A stretch of 64,000 nucleotides of DNA, taken from contig SNAP01000003.1 of assembly GCA_022496785.1 (NCBI GenBank), positions 1 through 64,000 of the forward strand, written 5' to 3'. Position 1 is the first letter of the stretch. Each line of letters opens with the position of its first letter. The position numbers and the translations under genes were made by a program. The stretch is from Marinilabiliaceae bacterium JC040. GTDB lineage: Bacteria > Bacteroidota > Bacteroidia > Bacteroidales > Marinifilaceae. The notes beneath the pieces are model-generated. The model made no database searches, was not told the origin of the DNA, and saw only the letters and a program-made list of their open reading frames with translations. Positions 8,629-18,954 of this stretch are shown one piece after another.

Positions 8629-8979
8629 TTATTTATCCTCCTTTACTTCTTTTTTGTTATTTTTTCTTTTTTCTGCATACTCATATGCATATTTATCCAA
8701 TCTAAAACTTAAAAAACGAATGATTTTTTCATCTCTTCTAAATTGTAGTTCCAATTTTTCAATTGTATCTCCAGGTGCATCAAACTGAAGTAAATGATAA
8801 AAACCAGTTGTTTTCTTTTGGATAGGATAAGCTAATTTGCGAAGCCCCCAATCTTCTTCGTTAGAAATAGTACCACCATTTTCAGTGATAATTTCTTTGA
8901 ATTTTTCTACTGTTTCCTTTACCTGTACATCAGATAAAACGGGAGTTGTAATGAAAACAGTCTCGTAATGATTCAACAT
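8629..8979 (-). CDS. rpsF: 30S ribosomal protein S6
   Basis: 116 residues. The start [17 protein letters not shown] and [20 protein letters not shown] are the S6 ferredoxin-like fold; the lysine-rich tail [14 protein letters not shown] is typical in this phylum. First gene of the operon; a -7 element TAAATTTG (minus strand, 9024-9017) lies 38 bases upstream. Confidence 0.98.
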   Translation of the reverse strand: MLNHYETVFITTPVLSDVQVKETVEKFKEIITENGGTISNEEDWGLRKLAYPIQKKTTGFYHLLQFDAPGDTIEKLELQFRRDEKIIRFLSFRLDKYAYEYAEKRKNNKKEVKEDK

Positions 8980-9016
8980 AATTAAAAATTTAAATTAATT
9001 TTATTATTTCAATGCG

Positions 9017-9024
9017 CAAATTTA
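9017..9024 (-). promoter_or_regulatory. -7 element of rpsF operon
   Basis: TAAATTTG on the minus strand matches TAnnTTTG, 38 bases before the rpsF ATG. Confidence 0.55.
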
Positions 9025-9064
9025 CATTTATTTTCTTAAAATACAAGTTTTAATAGTAAAAATG

Positions 9065-10069
9065 CTATTTAAATATTCTAAGTTTATTTAATGCTCGTTG
9101 ATATTTCCGAGCATTTTTGTTGTGTTGTCGTAATGTCTTAGCAAATACATGATAACCCGAAAAATCTTCTTTTGCACAAAAATATATAAATTTATGATGT
9201 TCATAATTTAAAACTGCATCAATTGATTTAATTGATGGTATGCAAATGGGGCCAGGAGGTAGTCCTTTATATTTGTATGTATTGTATGGTGAATCAACAG
9301 TTTTATGTACATTAAGAATTCTTTTTAAGGTAAAATCGTTAAGTGCATATTTTAAAGTCGGATCAGCCATTAGTGGAATACCCTTATTAATTCTGTTAAT
9401 GTATACTCCAGCAATTGTTTTGTACTCTTTACTTTTGTTTGATTCTTCACTTATAATAGAAGCTAGAGTAATTACTTCAGTACGTGAAAGTCCTATTTCT
9501 TTAGCTAAATTAATACGTTTATTATTCCAAAACCTGTTGTATTCTTTTTGCATTCTTCTTAACAAACTATTAAAAGAGATTGTCCAATATACATTATAGG
9601 TATTCGGAATAAATAAACCAATTACATTGTTTGTATCTGTATTAAAATTTAGAGCTATTTCTTTATCATTTAATCCATTTATAATAGACGTAGAATCAAT
9701 TAATAGTTGTTTAGATAGTTTTGAAGCTAAATCAGATTTGGTTCTGATATTATTAATTTTAAGATTAATAGGAGTTTGTTTTCCTATTCTAATGGTATTG
9801 AGGAAATTATTAAGACTCATATCCTTTTTTAATAAGTATTTCCCTGTTTTTATTGTTTTGATTTTCTTAATTTTTATAAATAAATCAATATTAAATTTTG
9901 GGATTATTGAGTCTTCTTTAAAAGAAGTTATTAAACTATCAATATTACTAGTTTTATTATAGATATAAACTACTTTATCTTTTTGGATATAAGAACCATA
10001 AAAGAATATTCTATATGAAAGAATACTCAAAACAATGATGCATACCAATAGAATTAATAACTTCTTCAT
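9065..10069 (-). CDS. mltG: Endolytic transglycosylase MltG (YceG-like)
   Basis: 334 residues. One N-terminal membrane helix (about residues 3-25) anchors it, then a LysM-like region and the YceG domain. The active-site region reads TLASIISEES at 201-210, where E208 or E209 is the likely catalytic Glu. Later landmarks are AGVYINRINKGIPLMADPT and KGLPPGPICIPSIKSI. The enzyme cuts nascent peptidoglycan glycan strands in the periplasm and helps to end their growth. It follows a DUF3078 gene by five bases and is last in an SDR-DUF3078-mltG operon. Confidence 0.95.
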   Translation of the reverse strand: MKKLLILLVCIIVLSILSYRIFFYGSYIQKDKVVYIYNKTSNIDSLITSFKEDSIIPKFNIDLFIKIKKIKTIKTGKYLLKKDMSLNNFLNTIRIGKQTPINLKINNIRTKSDLASKLSKQLLIDSTSIINGLNDKEIALNFNTDTNNVIGLFIPNTYNVYWTISFNSLLRRMQKEYNRFWNNKRINLAKEIGLSRTEVITLASIISEESNKSKEYKTIAGVYINRINKGIPLMADPTLKYALNDFTLKRILNVHKTVDSPYNTYKYKGLPPGPICIPSIKSIDAVLNYEHHKFIYFCAKEDFSGYHVFAKTLRQHNKNARKYQRALNKLRIFK

Positions 10070-10074
10070 AATAA

Positions 10075-11733
10075 TTAAAAATTATATGTTATTCCAATAT
10101 TAAAGATCTCTTTAAATTGTAACTTTTTAGAAATGTTTTTATCGAATTTTAATTCTGTATAAATTCTTGTTGTAAGAAAGTAATTAATTTTCATTTCAAT
10201 AGTAGTTTTTAAATCAAAATCCGTTTCATTCAAAGGAACATCATAGCTGTAGAATGAACTTAATTCGTTTTCAATATTAACATTTTCAAATAATGTTCTT
10301 TTTAAAAGAATCTTCAAATAAGATCCAAGTTCTTGCTTAGTATGTGATCCTTTTTCTATATTGTATTGAGTAACATCAATATCTTCATCATTTATCACTG
10401 CAGTAATTTTTCCTGTAAAAGGAGAGAACATGACTGATGTTTTATCTGAAGGTTTATAGTCCAAACCAATAGATGCAATAAAGTATCCAGGTCCCATAAA
10501 TCTGGAGATTAATGTCTTTGTATTATCATTTTTATAATTATAACCATCAAACAATTGTGTTTTGAAGTTAAAAAGAGTAGAAAAATACCATTTTTTATAA
10601 AATTTGTATCCAAATTGTGTGTTGAATTCAAAATTATCTTCAGTTTTTTTCGTTTGAGCATCACCAGATTGCATAAATGCAATTCTATATTTAATTAGAT
10701 TCTCCCAAATTACATTTCTAAATTTATAGTTGAAGAATGAATTTATATCAACTTGAGTAGCAACAGAACTTTCTCCACCATCTTTCCAATTTGCTAATTT
10801 ACCCTGAGTAAGACCCAAGTATATTTTATTTCCATATTTCCATTTCATATAACTTCTTTGATAATTATATAAATCTTCAACTTTATTTAAACTTGTATCA
10901 ATTACTATAATAGGAGGTTGTTTTAAAATAAAAGGATTTTCAGCTTCAGATTTTTGATATACATCATCATCTACTAATAGTTTTATACATTTATCTTTCG
11001 TTGTTTGAATCCATGTTCCAATAGGGTTATTCTCTTTAGTTTTTATTTTAAAACGATAAGATTCATTTCTAGAATTATTTACCCACATAGAAATTCGATC
11101 ATTAGAAAAGTTTTTGAAAGTTACTTTAACAGAATCCCTAGAGGCCTTTTTAATTAAATCATATTCTTTACTATTAGTAAGGAATTGGTGAAGTCTTCTT
11201 AATTCTTTGTTCTTTTCAATATCGTTTTCAATACTATCTCTTGTTAATTCATCAGCTATTAATATACTAGCACTACATCGTAAACTATCGTTATATATAT
11301 ATTCGTTTAATATATCAAGAGATTTTTTATTTACTCGCGTTGTAGGGATATAATTAATGATATATCTAGACATTCTTCTTAGAGAATCATTTTTAATATA
11401 TTGTGAAAGGTTATCTACAGCTTTTCTACATATAGAATCTTTCAGATTGTAAGAATTCAATTCATATACGAAATATCTTAAATTTGGTTCTAAATACATA
11501 TCCTTTCTATTATCTTTAAAAGATATAGTTGTAAGATTAGATAGAAAATTATCCATTTTTGTTTTTACAGTATTGATAGTCTTTAAACTATCTAATTTTG
11601 TAATTTCATAGACAACTCTTTCAATTTCTTCTGATTTAGTTTCAGTCTCAGTTTGTGTGGAATCATCAACTTGCGCAAAACCTTTAACAGTAAAAAGCGA
11701 AGTAATAATTAGTAGCAATAACAGTCTTTTCAT
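10075..11733 (-). CDS. DUF3078 outer-membrane-associated protein
   Basis: 552 residues. A signal peptide (MKRLLLLLIITSLFTVKGFA) is followed by an acidic stretch, an alpha-rich region (about 40-280) and a C-terminal beta-rich domain. Residues near 300-450, with LGLTQGKLANWKDGGESSV and FMGPGYFIASIGLDYKPS, match what I know of the Bacteroidetes DUF3078 family. The end, ending in FNIGITYNF, is typical of an outer-membrane beta-barrel strand. The N-terminal 270 residues are an extra region compared with short DUF3078 proteins. Function unknown. It lies between an SDR gene (10 bases) and mltG (5 bases), so a cell-envelope role is likely. Confidence 0.75.
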   Translation of the reverse strand: MKRLLLLLIITSLFTVKGFAQVDDSTQTETETKSEEIERVVYEITKLDSLKTINTVKTKMDNFLSNLTTISFKDNRKDMYLEPNLRYFVYELNSYNLKDSICRKAVDNLSQYIKNDSLRRMSRYIINYIPTTRVNKKSLDILNEYIYNDSLRCSASILIADELTRDSIENDIEKNKELRRLHQFLTNSKEYDLIKKASRDSVKVTFKNFSNDRISMWVNNSRNESYRFKIKTKENNPIGTWIQTTKDKCIKLLVDDDVYQKSEAENPFILKQPPIIVIDTSLNKVEDLYNYQRSYMKWKYGNKIYLGLTQGKLANWKDGGESSVATQVDINSFFNYKFRNVIWENLIKYRIAFMQSGDAQTKKTEDNFEFNTQFGYKFYKKWYFSTLFNFKTQLFDGYNYKNDNTKTLISRFMGPGYFIASIGLDYKPSDKTSVMFSPFTGKITAVINDEDIDVTQYNIEKGSHTKQELGSYLKILLKRTLFENVNIENELSSFYSYDVPLNETDFDLKTTIEMKINYFLTTRIYTELKFDKNISKKLQFKEIFNIGITYNF

Positions 11734-11743
11734 TTTATTATAT

Positions 11744-12553
11744 TTAAAAAGGTGAATTAGGTTCGTTTTTCATGTGTTTGTATATAAGTTTATCAAGAAA
11801 TCGGGGACACCATTTCTTTAAAAAAACAGAAAGTTTCCCTTCGATAAAAGTCAAAATAATCTCACTTCTCCTTTTTTTAACGCCCTGAAATATATATTCT
11901 GCACACCTTTCAGAACTCATCATTTTTTCTTCAACACGAGGAGTTTTTCCTTGTTCTTTTCCACTTGCAGTTCTTGCAGTGTTTCTAATATTTGAAGCAG
12001 TAAAACCTGGTGCAACAACTAATACATTTAAATTTTTATGAATATTTTCAACTCGTATTGTATCTAAAAATCCTCTTATAGCGTATTTAGAGGCTGAATA
12101 ACCAGTTCTTCCAGGTAAACCAAGATATCCAGCAATAGAAATAACTCCAACAAGACTTCCTTGTGATTTTATTAAATGAGGTAAAGCGTATTTTGTACAA
12201 TATACAGTTCCCCAGAAATTAACATCCATTAATTCTTTTATAACAGATAAGTCAACATCTAAAAAATTTGCTCTCATTGAAATACCAGCATTATTTATTA
12301 ATACATCAATCTTTCCAAATTCAGATAACGTGTTATTTATTAATAATTTACAGTCAAGTTCATTACTTACATCTACTTGTTGTGTTAGACAAATATTTCC
12401 TAAAGATTCAATTTCTTTTTTTAAATTATCTAATCTCTCAATATTTCTAGCTGCAGCAACCACAATAGCACCATTTCTAGAAAATTCTAAAGCACATGAT
12501 TTTCCAATTCCTGAAGAGGCTCCTGTAATAATTACTACTTTATTTTTAAGCAT
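11744..12553 (-). CDS. Short-chain dehydrogenase/reductase
   Basis: 269 residues, classical SDR fold. Visible: cofactor motif TGASSGIGK at 10-18, NNAGIS, the catalytic Ser in VISIAGYLGLPG and the YSASK active site, then VVAPGFTAS. The C-terminal LKKWCPRFLDKLIYKHM is a basic tail often found in membrane-associated SDRs. The R in AAARN suggests NADP(H). Substrate unknown. First gene of the operon with DUF3078 and mltG; a -7 element TATCTTTG (minus strand, 12585-12578) lies 25 bases upstream. Confidence 0.9.
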   Translation of the reverse strand: MLKNKVVIITGASSGIGKSCALEFSRNGAIVVAAARNIERLDNLKKEIESLGNICLTQQVDVSNELDCKLLINNTLSEFGKIDVLINNAGISMRANFLDVDLSVIKELMDVNFWGTVYCTKYALPHLIKSQGSLVGVISIAGYLGLPGRTGYSASKYAIRGFLDTIRVENIHKNLNVLVVAPGFTASNIRNTARTASGKEQGKTPRVEEKMMSSERCAEYIFQGVKKRRSEIILTFIEGKLSVFLKKWCPRFLDKLIYKHMKNEPNSPF

Positions 12554-12577
12554 ATTAATCGAATTTTAAATTGATTT

Positions 12578-12585
12578 CAAAGATA
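12578..12585 (-). promoter_or_regulatory. -7 element of SDR-DUF3078-mltG operon
   Basis: TATCTTTG on the minus strand matches TAnnTTTG. Confidence 0.5.
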
Positions 12586-12770
12586 CCAAAAAATAAAAAC
12601 AATAAAATATAAATATTGAGATTTTAGAATTTAATGATTACATTCAAAATATTAAATAATTTACAAATATTGAATATATAATACTTGTCTTATATCTCAT
12701 ATTAAGTAAAATAAAATATATTTGTTGAATTCCAATTAGTATTAACCCTCTACATATTTGAACAAAAAAA

Positions 12771-12792
12771 AGAGTTATCAACTGATAACTCT
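12771..12792. terminator. Intrinsic terminator after TPR gene
   Basis: Stem AGAGTTATC / GATAACTCT with a 4-nt loop, with A-rich and T-rich runs on both sides, 22 bases after the TPR gene on the minus strand. The rest of 12593-12770 shows only AT-rich DNA. Confidence 0.85.
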
Positions 12793-12813
12793 TTTTTATT
12801 ACTTTAGAATCAA

Positions 12814-13989
12814 TTATTTAGATTCCATCTCTTTCTTTAAATTTGAATAATATTTAAACTTAGCCATAAATTCTTCATTTTTTGTTCTAAGTTTTGTATA
12901 TAATTCTTTTAAAACTATTACAGGAGCTATTTCTTTAGGATTAACTTTATGAGCTTTCTCAAAGTCCGGTATTAGTTCTTCATATTCACTAAGTACAATT
13001 TTAATTTGTTTTAAATATTCTTCATCATCTGCAATATCTCTTACTTTAGTGTGATGACTAACAACTTTATTATATTTAACTAAACCTTTATTGTAAATAG
13101 ATATAAAATCATTAGGATCGATTTCTAATGCTTTATCATACATTTTAATTGCATCATCTAATCTTTTTAATTTTTCATAAAGAGTTCCTTTTGCTCTATA
13201 AAATGAAATATTAGTTGGTTCTTTTTCAATAGCAGCATCAAGATATTTTTCAGCTTTTTCAGGTTCTCCTCCTAATAAATAGTAGTTAATCAATTGACCA
13301 AGCATATATAAATTATTAGGGAACTTCTCATAACCTTCGTGAAGATATTTCATTCCTTTTTCTTTATCTCCCATTTTTGTATAAGAATCTGCTAAAGCTG
13401 CATAACATTTTGCAGGTTCATAACCATAGTTTAATACTTTTTCATATAAAGTTATTGCTTCTTTATATTTAGCTAGTTTATATGAAGTTAAAGCTGTATA
13501 GTAAATAATTGCAGTATCAATAACTTTTTCTTTTTTAAGAATCTTACTGTCATTTATTTCTAATACATTTTTAAAACTTTTTAATGCCTCTTCTAACTTA
13601 GATTCGTTAAATAACTTAGCTCCTTGGTTTGAAAAGTCTATTTTCAAGTTTTTATAATAAGGGATCATTTTTTTTGAATATCTCTCCTTTTTATCCAATT
13701 CAATACATTTCTTATATGCTTCATAAGCAGTTTCTAAAGGTTGTTCAGATAATTTTTTAAAAGCAGGAATAGGAGTCTCGAATATACTTTGGTATACAAC
13801 CCCTTTTACAAAATACGACTTTGGCCATTCTATACATTTTCTATGTTGAATACCCTTTTCTAAAAGCTCTAATGCTTTATTTAATTTACCAGATCTAGCT
13901 GAACTATAAGCAGAATTAATCTTACCTTTTTGAGCATATACAAAACTCATTGTAAATGCCAATATTAGTACAAGTGATAATTTTTTCAT
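12814..13989 (-). CDS. Secreted tetratricopeptide-repeat protein
   Basis: 391 residues. A signal peptide ends near residue 19 (MKKLSLVLILAFTMSFVYAQ). About seven TPR units follow; clear ones are at residues about 120-150, 155-185, 190-220, 225-260 and 262-300 (ALEIDPNDFISIYNKGL). Such proteins act as scaffolds in the periplasm or at the outer membrane. The partner is unknown. It is directly downstream of gyrA (26 bases), a conserved order in this group as far as I recall, and ends at a strong terminator. Confidence 0.85.
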   Translation of the reverse strand: MKKLSLVLILAFTMSFVYAQKGKINSAYSSARSGKLNKALELLEKGIQHRKCIEWPKSYFVKGVVYQSIFETPIPAFKKLSEQPLETAYEAYKKCIELDKKERYSKKMIPYYKNLKIDFSNQGAKLFNESKLEEALKSFKNVLEINDSKILKKEKVIDTAIIYYTALTSYKLAKYKEAITLYEKVLNYGYEPAKCYAALADSYTKMGDKEKGMKYLHEGYEKFPNNLYMLGQLINYYLLGGEPEKAEKYLDAAIEKEPTNISFYRAKGTLYEKLKRLDDAIKMYDKALEIDPNDFISIYNKGLVKYNKVVSHHTKVRDIADDEEYLKQIKIVLSEYEELIPDFEKAHKVNPKEIAPVIVLKELYTKLRTKNEEFMAKFKYYSNLKKEMESK

Positions 13990-14015
13990 TTTATTATTCT
14001 TTATTTATACAACAT

Positions 14016-16520
14016 TTATTTTATTTCTATTTCTTCATTTTCTGTAGCAAATTCAATTTTAGGTTCTACCTCTTCCTCTGATGAATTTACTTTTGCAACT
14101 GCTGCAATTGAATCATTATTTCTTAATTCAATTAATTTAACCCCTTGAGTAGCTCTACCCATTACTCTAAGTGATTCGATTGCTAATCTAATAGTTATTC
14201 CTGATTTATTAATAATCATTAGATCTTCTTTATTATCAACAGCTTTGATTGCTATAAGTTTACCTGTTTTATCAGTAATATTGATGGTTTTAACACCTTT
14301 CCCGCCTCTATTAGTGATTCTATAATCTTCCATAAGAGAACGTTTACCATATCCATTCTCTGATACTACTAAAATATCTTTTGCATTTGGTTCAAGACAT
14401 ATCATACCAATAACAAGATCATTTTCTTTTTCTAACTTTATACCACGAACACCTGCTGCTGTTCTTCCCATAGGTCTAACTTTTTCTTCAGGGAATCTAA
14501 TAGCTTTTCCTGATTTTGCAGCAATCATTATGTCATTTTTGCCATTAGTCAATTTAGCTTCAAGTAAAGAATCTCCTTCTTTTATAGTAATAGCATTAAT
14601 ACCATTAACTCTTGGTCTTGAATATGCTTCAAGAGTTGTTTTCTTGACAATACCATTCTTAGTACATAAAACTATAAAATTCTCATTTATATAATCTGCA
14701 TCTTTAAGACTTAATACATTTATGTACGCTTTTACAGTATCTTCAGGATCAATATTTAAAACATTTTGTATTGCTCTACCTTTTGATTGTTTACTACCTT
14801 CAGGAATTTCGTACACTTTTAACCATTGACATTTTCCTTTTTCAGTAAAGAATAACATAGTATTATGCATTGTAGCCATAATCATATGCTCTAAGAAATC
14901 GTCATCTCTTGTAGAACTTCCTTTTGAACCAACCCCTCCTCTATTTTGAACTCTGAAATCTGCTAATGGAGTTCTTTTTATATAACCTCTATGAGAGATT
15001 GTAATAATCATTTCGTCATCTGCATAAAAATCTTCAGGATTGAATTCTTCAGAAGCATAAACAATTTCAGTTCTTCTTTCATCACCATATTTCTTCTTAA
15101 TCTCCTCAAGTTCCTCTTTAATAATATTCATTCTAATATCAACATTATTAAGTATTTCTTTAAGATGATTAATTAATTTTAAAAGATCTTCATATTCAGT
15201 TCTTAATTTATCTTGCTCTAGTCCTGTTAACTGTCCTAGTCTCATTGCAACAATAGCTTTGACTTGTAATTCAGTTAGTGGGAACTCTGTCATTAAATTT
15301 GTTTTAGCTTCATCAGGAGTTTTAGAAGCTCTAATAATACTAATTACTTTATCAATATTATCAGAAGCAATAATTAAACCTTCTAGTATATGAGCTTTAT
15401 CTTCTGCTTGTTTTAATTCATATTGAGTTCGACGAACAACAACTTCGTGTCTATGATCAACAAAATGCTTTATTAATTCTTTTAAATTTAATAGTCTTGG
15501 TCGACCATTTACTAATGCAATATTATTAATTGAGAAATTTGATTGTAGAGCTGTCATTTTAAATAATTTATTTAAAACCACATTCGCAATAGCATCTCTC
15601 TTTAGATCAATAACAATGCGCATACCTGTACGATCAGATTCATCATTTATATTAGATATTCCATCTATTTTCTTATCATTAATTAAATCAGCTATTTTAA
15701 TAATTAATTCAGCTTTATTAACCATATATGGAATCTCTGTAATAATAATTCTTTCTCTTCCTGATTTTGTTGTTTCTATATCTGTTTTTGAACGCATAAC
15801 AACACGCCCCTTACCAGTATGATAAGCTTCAACTATACCAGAATAGCCATAAATATAACCACCTGTCGGAAAATCAGGAGCTTTAATTATTTTAATTAAA
15901 GCATCAATATCAATGTCGTTATTATCAATATAAGCATCAATTGCTGAAATAGTATCAGTAAGATTATGAGGAGCCATATTTGTTGCCATACCAACAGCAA
16001 TACCTGAAGATCCATTAATTAATAATAAAGGTATTCGAGTTGGTAAAACAGTTGGTTCACTAAGAGACTCATCAAAGTTAGGAGTCATATCTACTGTATT
16101 CTTGTTTATATCAAGCATTGTGTCTTCAGCTATTTTTCTCATTCTAGCTTCAGTATAACGCATTGCGGCAGGACTATCACCATCAATAGAACCAAAGTTT
16201 CCCTGTCCGTCAATCATAGGATATCTTAAAGACCATGGTTGAGCCATTCTAACCATTGCCATATAAACAGAACTGTCTCCATGAGGGTGAAACTTACCTA
16301 AAACCTCTCCTACTATTCTAGCAGATTTTTTATAAGGTTTTGATGAAGTTATACCCAATTCATTCATACCAAAAAGAACTCTACGATGTACAGGTTTCAA
16401 ACCATCCCTTACATCGGGTAGTGCTCTTGAAACTATTACAGACATTGAGTAATCAATATAAGATGATTTCATCTCATTCTCAATGTTTATTTTGATGATT
16501 TTTTCTTCAGTACCTTCCAT
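14016..16520 (-). CDS. gyrA: DNA gyrase subunit A
   Basis: 834 residues. The N-terminal breakage-reunion domain shows [20 protein letters not shown], the QRDR with HPHGDSSVY and the catalytic Tyr in [10 protein letters not shown]. The C-terminal six-bladed pinwheel starts near residue 500 and includes the GyrA-box variant NRGGKG. It cuts and rejoins DNA to add negative supercoils, with GyrB encoded elsewhere. Numbering equals that of E. coli: Ser83 is conserved, but residue 87 is Met rather than Asp. A -7 element TATCTTTG lies at 16579-16572 on the minus strand. Confidence 0.98.
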   Translation of the reverse strand: MEGTEEKIIKINIENEMKSSYIDYSMSVIVSRALPDVRDGLKPVHRRVLFGMNELGITSSKPYKKSARIVGEVLGKFHPHGDSSVYMAMVRMAQPWSLRYPMIDGQGNFGSIDGDSPAAMRYTEARMRKIAEDTMLDINKNTVDMTPNFDESLSEPTVLPTRIPLLLINGSSGIAVGMATNMAPHNLTDTISAIDAYIDNNDIDIDALIKIIKAPDFPTGGYIYGYSGIVEAYHTGKGRVVMRSKTDIETTKSGRERIIITEIPYMVNKAELIIKIADLINDKKIDGISNINDESDRTGMRIVIDLKRDAIANVVLNKLFKMTALQSNFSINNIALVNGRPRLLNLKELIKHFVDHRHEVVVRRTQYELKQAEDKAHILEGLIIASDNIDKVISIIRASKTPDEAKTNLMTEFPLTELQVKAIVAMRLGQLTGLEQDKLRTEYEDLLKLINHLKEILNNVDIRMNIIKEELEEIKKKYGDERRTEIVYASEEFNPEDFYADDEMIITISHRGYIKRTPLADFRVQNRGGVGSKGSSTRDDDFLEHMIMATMHNTMLFFTEKGKCQWLKVYEIPEGSKQSKGRAIQNVLNIDPEDTVKAYINVLSLKDADYINENFIVLCTKNGIVKKTTLEAYSRPRVNGINAITIKEGDSLLEAKLTNGKNDIMIAAKSGKAIRFPEEKVRPMGRTAAGVRGIKLEKENDLVIGMICLEPNAKDILVVSENGYGKRSLMEDYRITNRGGKGVKTINITDKTGKLIAIKAVDNKEDLMIINKSGITIRLAIESLRVMGRATQGVKLIELRNNDSIAAVAKVNSSEEEVEPKIEFATENEEIEIK

Positions 16521-16571
16521 ATATATTTATGATATTTTTATTTCATAATTCACGTCACTTCTTGTGACTTA

Positions 16572-16579
16572 CAAAGATA
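16572..16579 (-). promoter_or_regulatory. -7 element of gyrA
   Basis: TATCTTTG on the minus strand, 52 bases before the ATG. Confidence 0.5.
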
Positions 16580-16648
16580 ATAAAATGCATAACACTTTTC
16601 TTATCTTTCTATACTTTTATTATATAGCTCTATTTCAATAGATTTATC

Positions 16649-17413
16649 TTAAATTTCAAGTGTTAAACCGTCAAATGCCATATTTACATTATCGGGTAAT
16701 AAATCATTTTTGTCTACATATTTACCAAATTGATGACCTATATGAGTAAAATAAGCTTGTTCTGGATTAATCTTATTTATAAGTTTAAGAGCATCTTTGA
16801 CGCATAAATGAGAATGATGTTCTTCAAACCTTAAAGCGTTAATTATTAATATTCTGCAGTGTTTTAACTTATTTAATTCGTCATCTTCAATCGTTTTAAA
16901 ATCTGTTAGATATGCGATATCTCCTATTCTATATCCTAATACTGGTAAAAAAGCGTGCATACCGCGAATAGGAATAATTTTAATATCATCTATATAGAAT
17001 GGAGAATCAGATATTTCTGTTATGTTGATTGATGGGACTCCTGGATATTTATTTTTTATTTTAAAAGCATATGAAAACATTGCTTTTATTGCTTTTACAA
17101 CTCGATGTTCTGCATATATATCAACTGCACATTTATTTATCCAATTAAAAGATCTTACGTCATCAATACCTGCAATATGGTCCCTATGTTCATGTGTTAA
17201 CAGTATAGCTCTAATATTTGATACATTTTCTCTTAACATTTGGTATCTAAAATCTGGTCCACAGTCAATAACAATATTTTTGCCATCAACTTCAAACATT
17301 GCAGATGTTCTTAATCTTTTATCTTTCACATCATTAGATTGACATACAGGACACTTACAAGCAACAACGGGTACACCTTGAGAAGTTCCTGTTCCTAATA
17401 ATTTGATTTTCAT
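16649..17413 (-). CDS. MBL-fold hydrolase, PhnP-like
   Basis: 254 residues. The start LGTGTSQGVPVVACKCPVCQS carries a two-Cys zinc site followed by the metallo-beta-lactamase motif LLTHEHRDHIAGIDD (HxHxDH), GMHAFLPVLGYRIG and the late THIGHQF. This is the PhnP class (cyclic phosphodiesterases acting on phosphoribosyl 1,2-cyclic phosphate and similar substrates). No phosphonate genes are nearby, so the substrate here is uncertain. It stands alone; a -7 element TATATTTG lies at 17442-17435 on the minus strand. Confidence 0.88.
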   Translation of the reverse strand: MKIKLLGTGTSQGVPVVACKCPVCQSNDVKDKRLRTSAMFEVDGKNIVIDCGPDFRYQMLRENVSNIRAILLTHEHRDHIAGIDDVRSFNWINKCAVDIYAEHRVVKAIKAMFSYAFKIKNKYPGVPSINITEISDSPFYIDDIKIIPIRGMHAFLPVLGYRIGDIAYLTDFKTIEDDELNKLKHCRILIINALRFEEHHSHLCVKDALKLINKINPEQAYFTHIGHQFGKYVDKNDLLPDNVNMAFDGLTLEI

Positions 17414-17434
17414 AATAATCTAAATTTATAAAAG

Positions 17435-17442
17435 CAAATATA
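17435..17442 (-). promoter_or_regulatory. -7 element of the PhnP-like gene
   Basis: TATATTTG on the minus strand, 22 bases before the ATG. Confidence 0.55.
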
Positions 17443-17540
17443 AGACATTTATACCAAATTCCCTTTATGTTTACTATATTAAAAGAGCATATATTATTGA
17501 TATTTACCTATTTTGTTTTTAGCATCTATAATAAAGCTAT

Positions 17541-17548
17541 TATATTTG
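17541..17548 (+). promoter_or_regulatory. -7 element of the RsmI-like gene
   Basis: TATATTTG, 17 bases before the ATG at 17565. Confidence 0.6.
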
Positions 17549-17564
17549 CAAATAAAAAGAATTC

Positions 17565-18269
17565 ATGAATAAAATATACTTAATACCAATGACTCTTGGC
17601 GACACTGAAATAGATAAAGTAATTCCAAGATACGTACAGAACATTTGTAAAGAGACAAAAATCTTTATTGTTGAAAATATAAGAACAACAAGAAGATATC
17701 TTAAACAAATAGATAAAAATATAGATATTGATACTCTAACTTTTTTCGAATTAAATAAACACACGAATTTAAACGACATAAATTCATATTTGAATAAAAT
17801 AAAAGAAGGAAATATTGGTATTATTTCAGAAGCAGGTTGTCCTGGTATTGCAGATCCAGGAGCTGATATTGTAAGTATTGCTCATGAAAAAGGAATACCT
17901 GTAATACCTTTAGTAGGACCATCTAGTATATTAATGGTAGTAATGGCTTCAGGTTTTAATGGACAATCATTTGCCTTTAATGGTTATATCCCTATAAAAT
18001 CAAATGAAAGAATAAAAAGAATTAAAGAATTAGAATCAATCTCAAAACATCATAACCAAACTCAGGTTTTTATTGAAGCTCCTTATAGAAATATTAGTAT
18101 TTTCAATGATATTATAAAATCATGCACTAAAAATACTCTTCTATGTATAGGTTGTAATATTAGTACAGAAAGTGAATATATTAAAACAAAGACTATTGGA
18201 GAATGGAAGAAAGTAGATCCAAATTTTATGAATAAGATTCCTACTATTTTTGCAATATATTCAAGATAA
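17565..18269 (+). CDS. SAM-dependent methyltransferase, RsmI-like (tetrapyrrole methylase fold)
   Basis: 234 residues. The order of motifs is that of RsmI: LIPMTLGD at the start, NIRTTRRYL, GIISEAGCPGIADPGADIV and PLVGPSSILMVVMASGFNGQSFAFNGY (landmarks GPSSILM and FNGYIP), then a late VFIEAPYRN. RsmI 2'-O-methylates C1402 of 16S rRNA. This is the short Bacteroidetes form, without the C-terminal part of the E. coli enzyme, so the exact target is less sure. Confidence 0.85.
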   Translation: MNKIYLIPMTLGDTEIDKVIPRYVQNICKETKIFIVENIRTTRRYLKQIDKNIDIDTLTFFELNKHTNLNDINSYLNKIKEGNIGIISEAGCPGIADPGADIVSIAHEKGIPVIPLVGPSSILMVVMASGFNGQSFAFNGYIPIKSNERIKRIKELESISKHHNQTQVFIEAPYRNISIFNDIIKSCTKNTLLCIGCNISTESEYIKTKTIGEWKKVDPNFMNKIPTIFAIYSR

Positions 18270-18297
18270 TATATGTGATTATAAAAAATTAAGTATA

Positions 18298-18338
18298 AAA
18301 AAAGAGGAGAATAAATTTAAATATTCCCCTCTTTTATA
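18298..18338. terminator. Bidirectional terminator between converging genes
   Basis: AAAGAGG...GAATA pairs with TATTC...CCTCTTT around an AT-rich loop, with one mismatch, A-run before and T-run after. Confidence 0.75.
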
Positions 18339-18353
18339 TATTATAAGATAATA

Positions 18354-18899
18354 TTAATCCAAATTTGGATCTTCTGTTTCGATTATATCATCAATATAGA
18401 ATTCACATACTATTGATTCGTATTTTTTAGTAAAATTAGGTTCAAAACCTAAAGTTGGCAAACCCAATCCATATAAAGAAGTTGACATTACAAATCTCAT
18501 TTTCTCACCTTCATGCATTAAAGAAAACGCCTCTTTAAAACCTTCTTTCATTCTGTTATCAAAAGTGTTATATATAATTGGCTCGTAAAGTCCTCCTAAT
18601 AAATTATTAACAAGAAGTTCTCCTTTTAAATCATAAATAGCTTCATATACCTTCAATTTACAAGTTTTACCTTTACTTGAATAATATTTCATTGTATCTA
18701 AAATACTACTTCCAGAACCTGCTTTTATTAGTTTATAATACAATCCTGTAGTTGTTTGTTTAAATCCACCTTCTTTCTTCACAAAACTAACTCTATCACT
18801 TTTTTCCTTTTCTAGTTTTTCTTGTATAGAATCCTCGGAACAAGAATAGAAAAATAACAGAGATAAAACCATTAACAGACTACTTAAATATTTATTCAT
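18354..18899 (-). CDS. Lipoprotein, DUF4827/FKBP-like
   Basis: 181 residues. The signal ends in a lipobox (LFFYSC, Cys at residue 20). A charged helix (about 25-45) is followed by GLYYKLIKAGSGSSI and, later, FKEAFSLMHEGEKMRFVMSTSLYGLG, which resembles the FKBP peptidyl-prolyl isomerase fold. The key FKBP aromatic residues are not clear, so enzymatic activity is doubtful. In Bacteroides such lipoproteins (DUF4827) follow the NrnA-like gene, from memory; the same order is seen here. Confidence 0.6.
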   Translation of the reverse strand: MNKYLSSLLMVLSLLFFYSCSEDSIQEKLEKEKSDRVSFVKKEGGFKQTTTGLYYKLIKAGSGSSILDTMKYYSSKGKTCKLKVYEAIYDLKGELLVNNLLGGLYEPIIYNTFDNRMKEGFKEAFSLMHEGEKMRFVMSTSLYGLGLPTLGFEPNFTKKYESIVCEFYIDDIIETEDPNLD

Positions 18900-18954
18900 A
18901 ATTAATTCAATTTAAATTTGTTTACAATAATATAAAAAATCTTCTAGAATTCTT

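Noticed and set aside
17540-17779. 79-codon frame on the minus strand
   Set aside because: It is antisense to the RsmI-like gene, hydrophobic only through AT bias, and has no promoter.
18354-18899. Naming the lipoprotein an active FKBP isomerase
   Set aside because: The fold resemblance is partial and the usual aromatic pocket residues are not clear.
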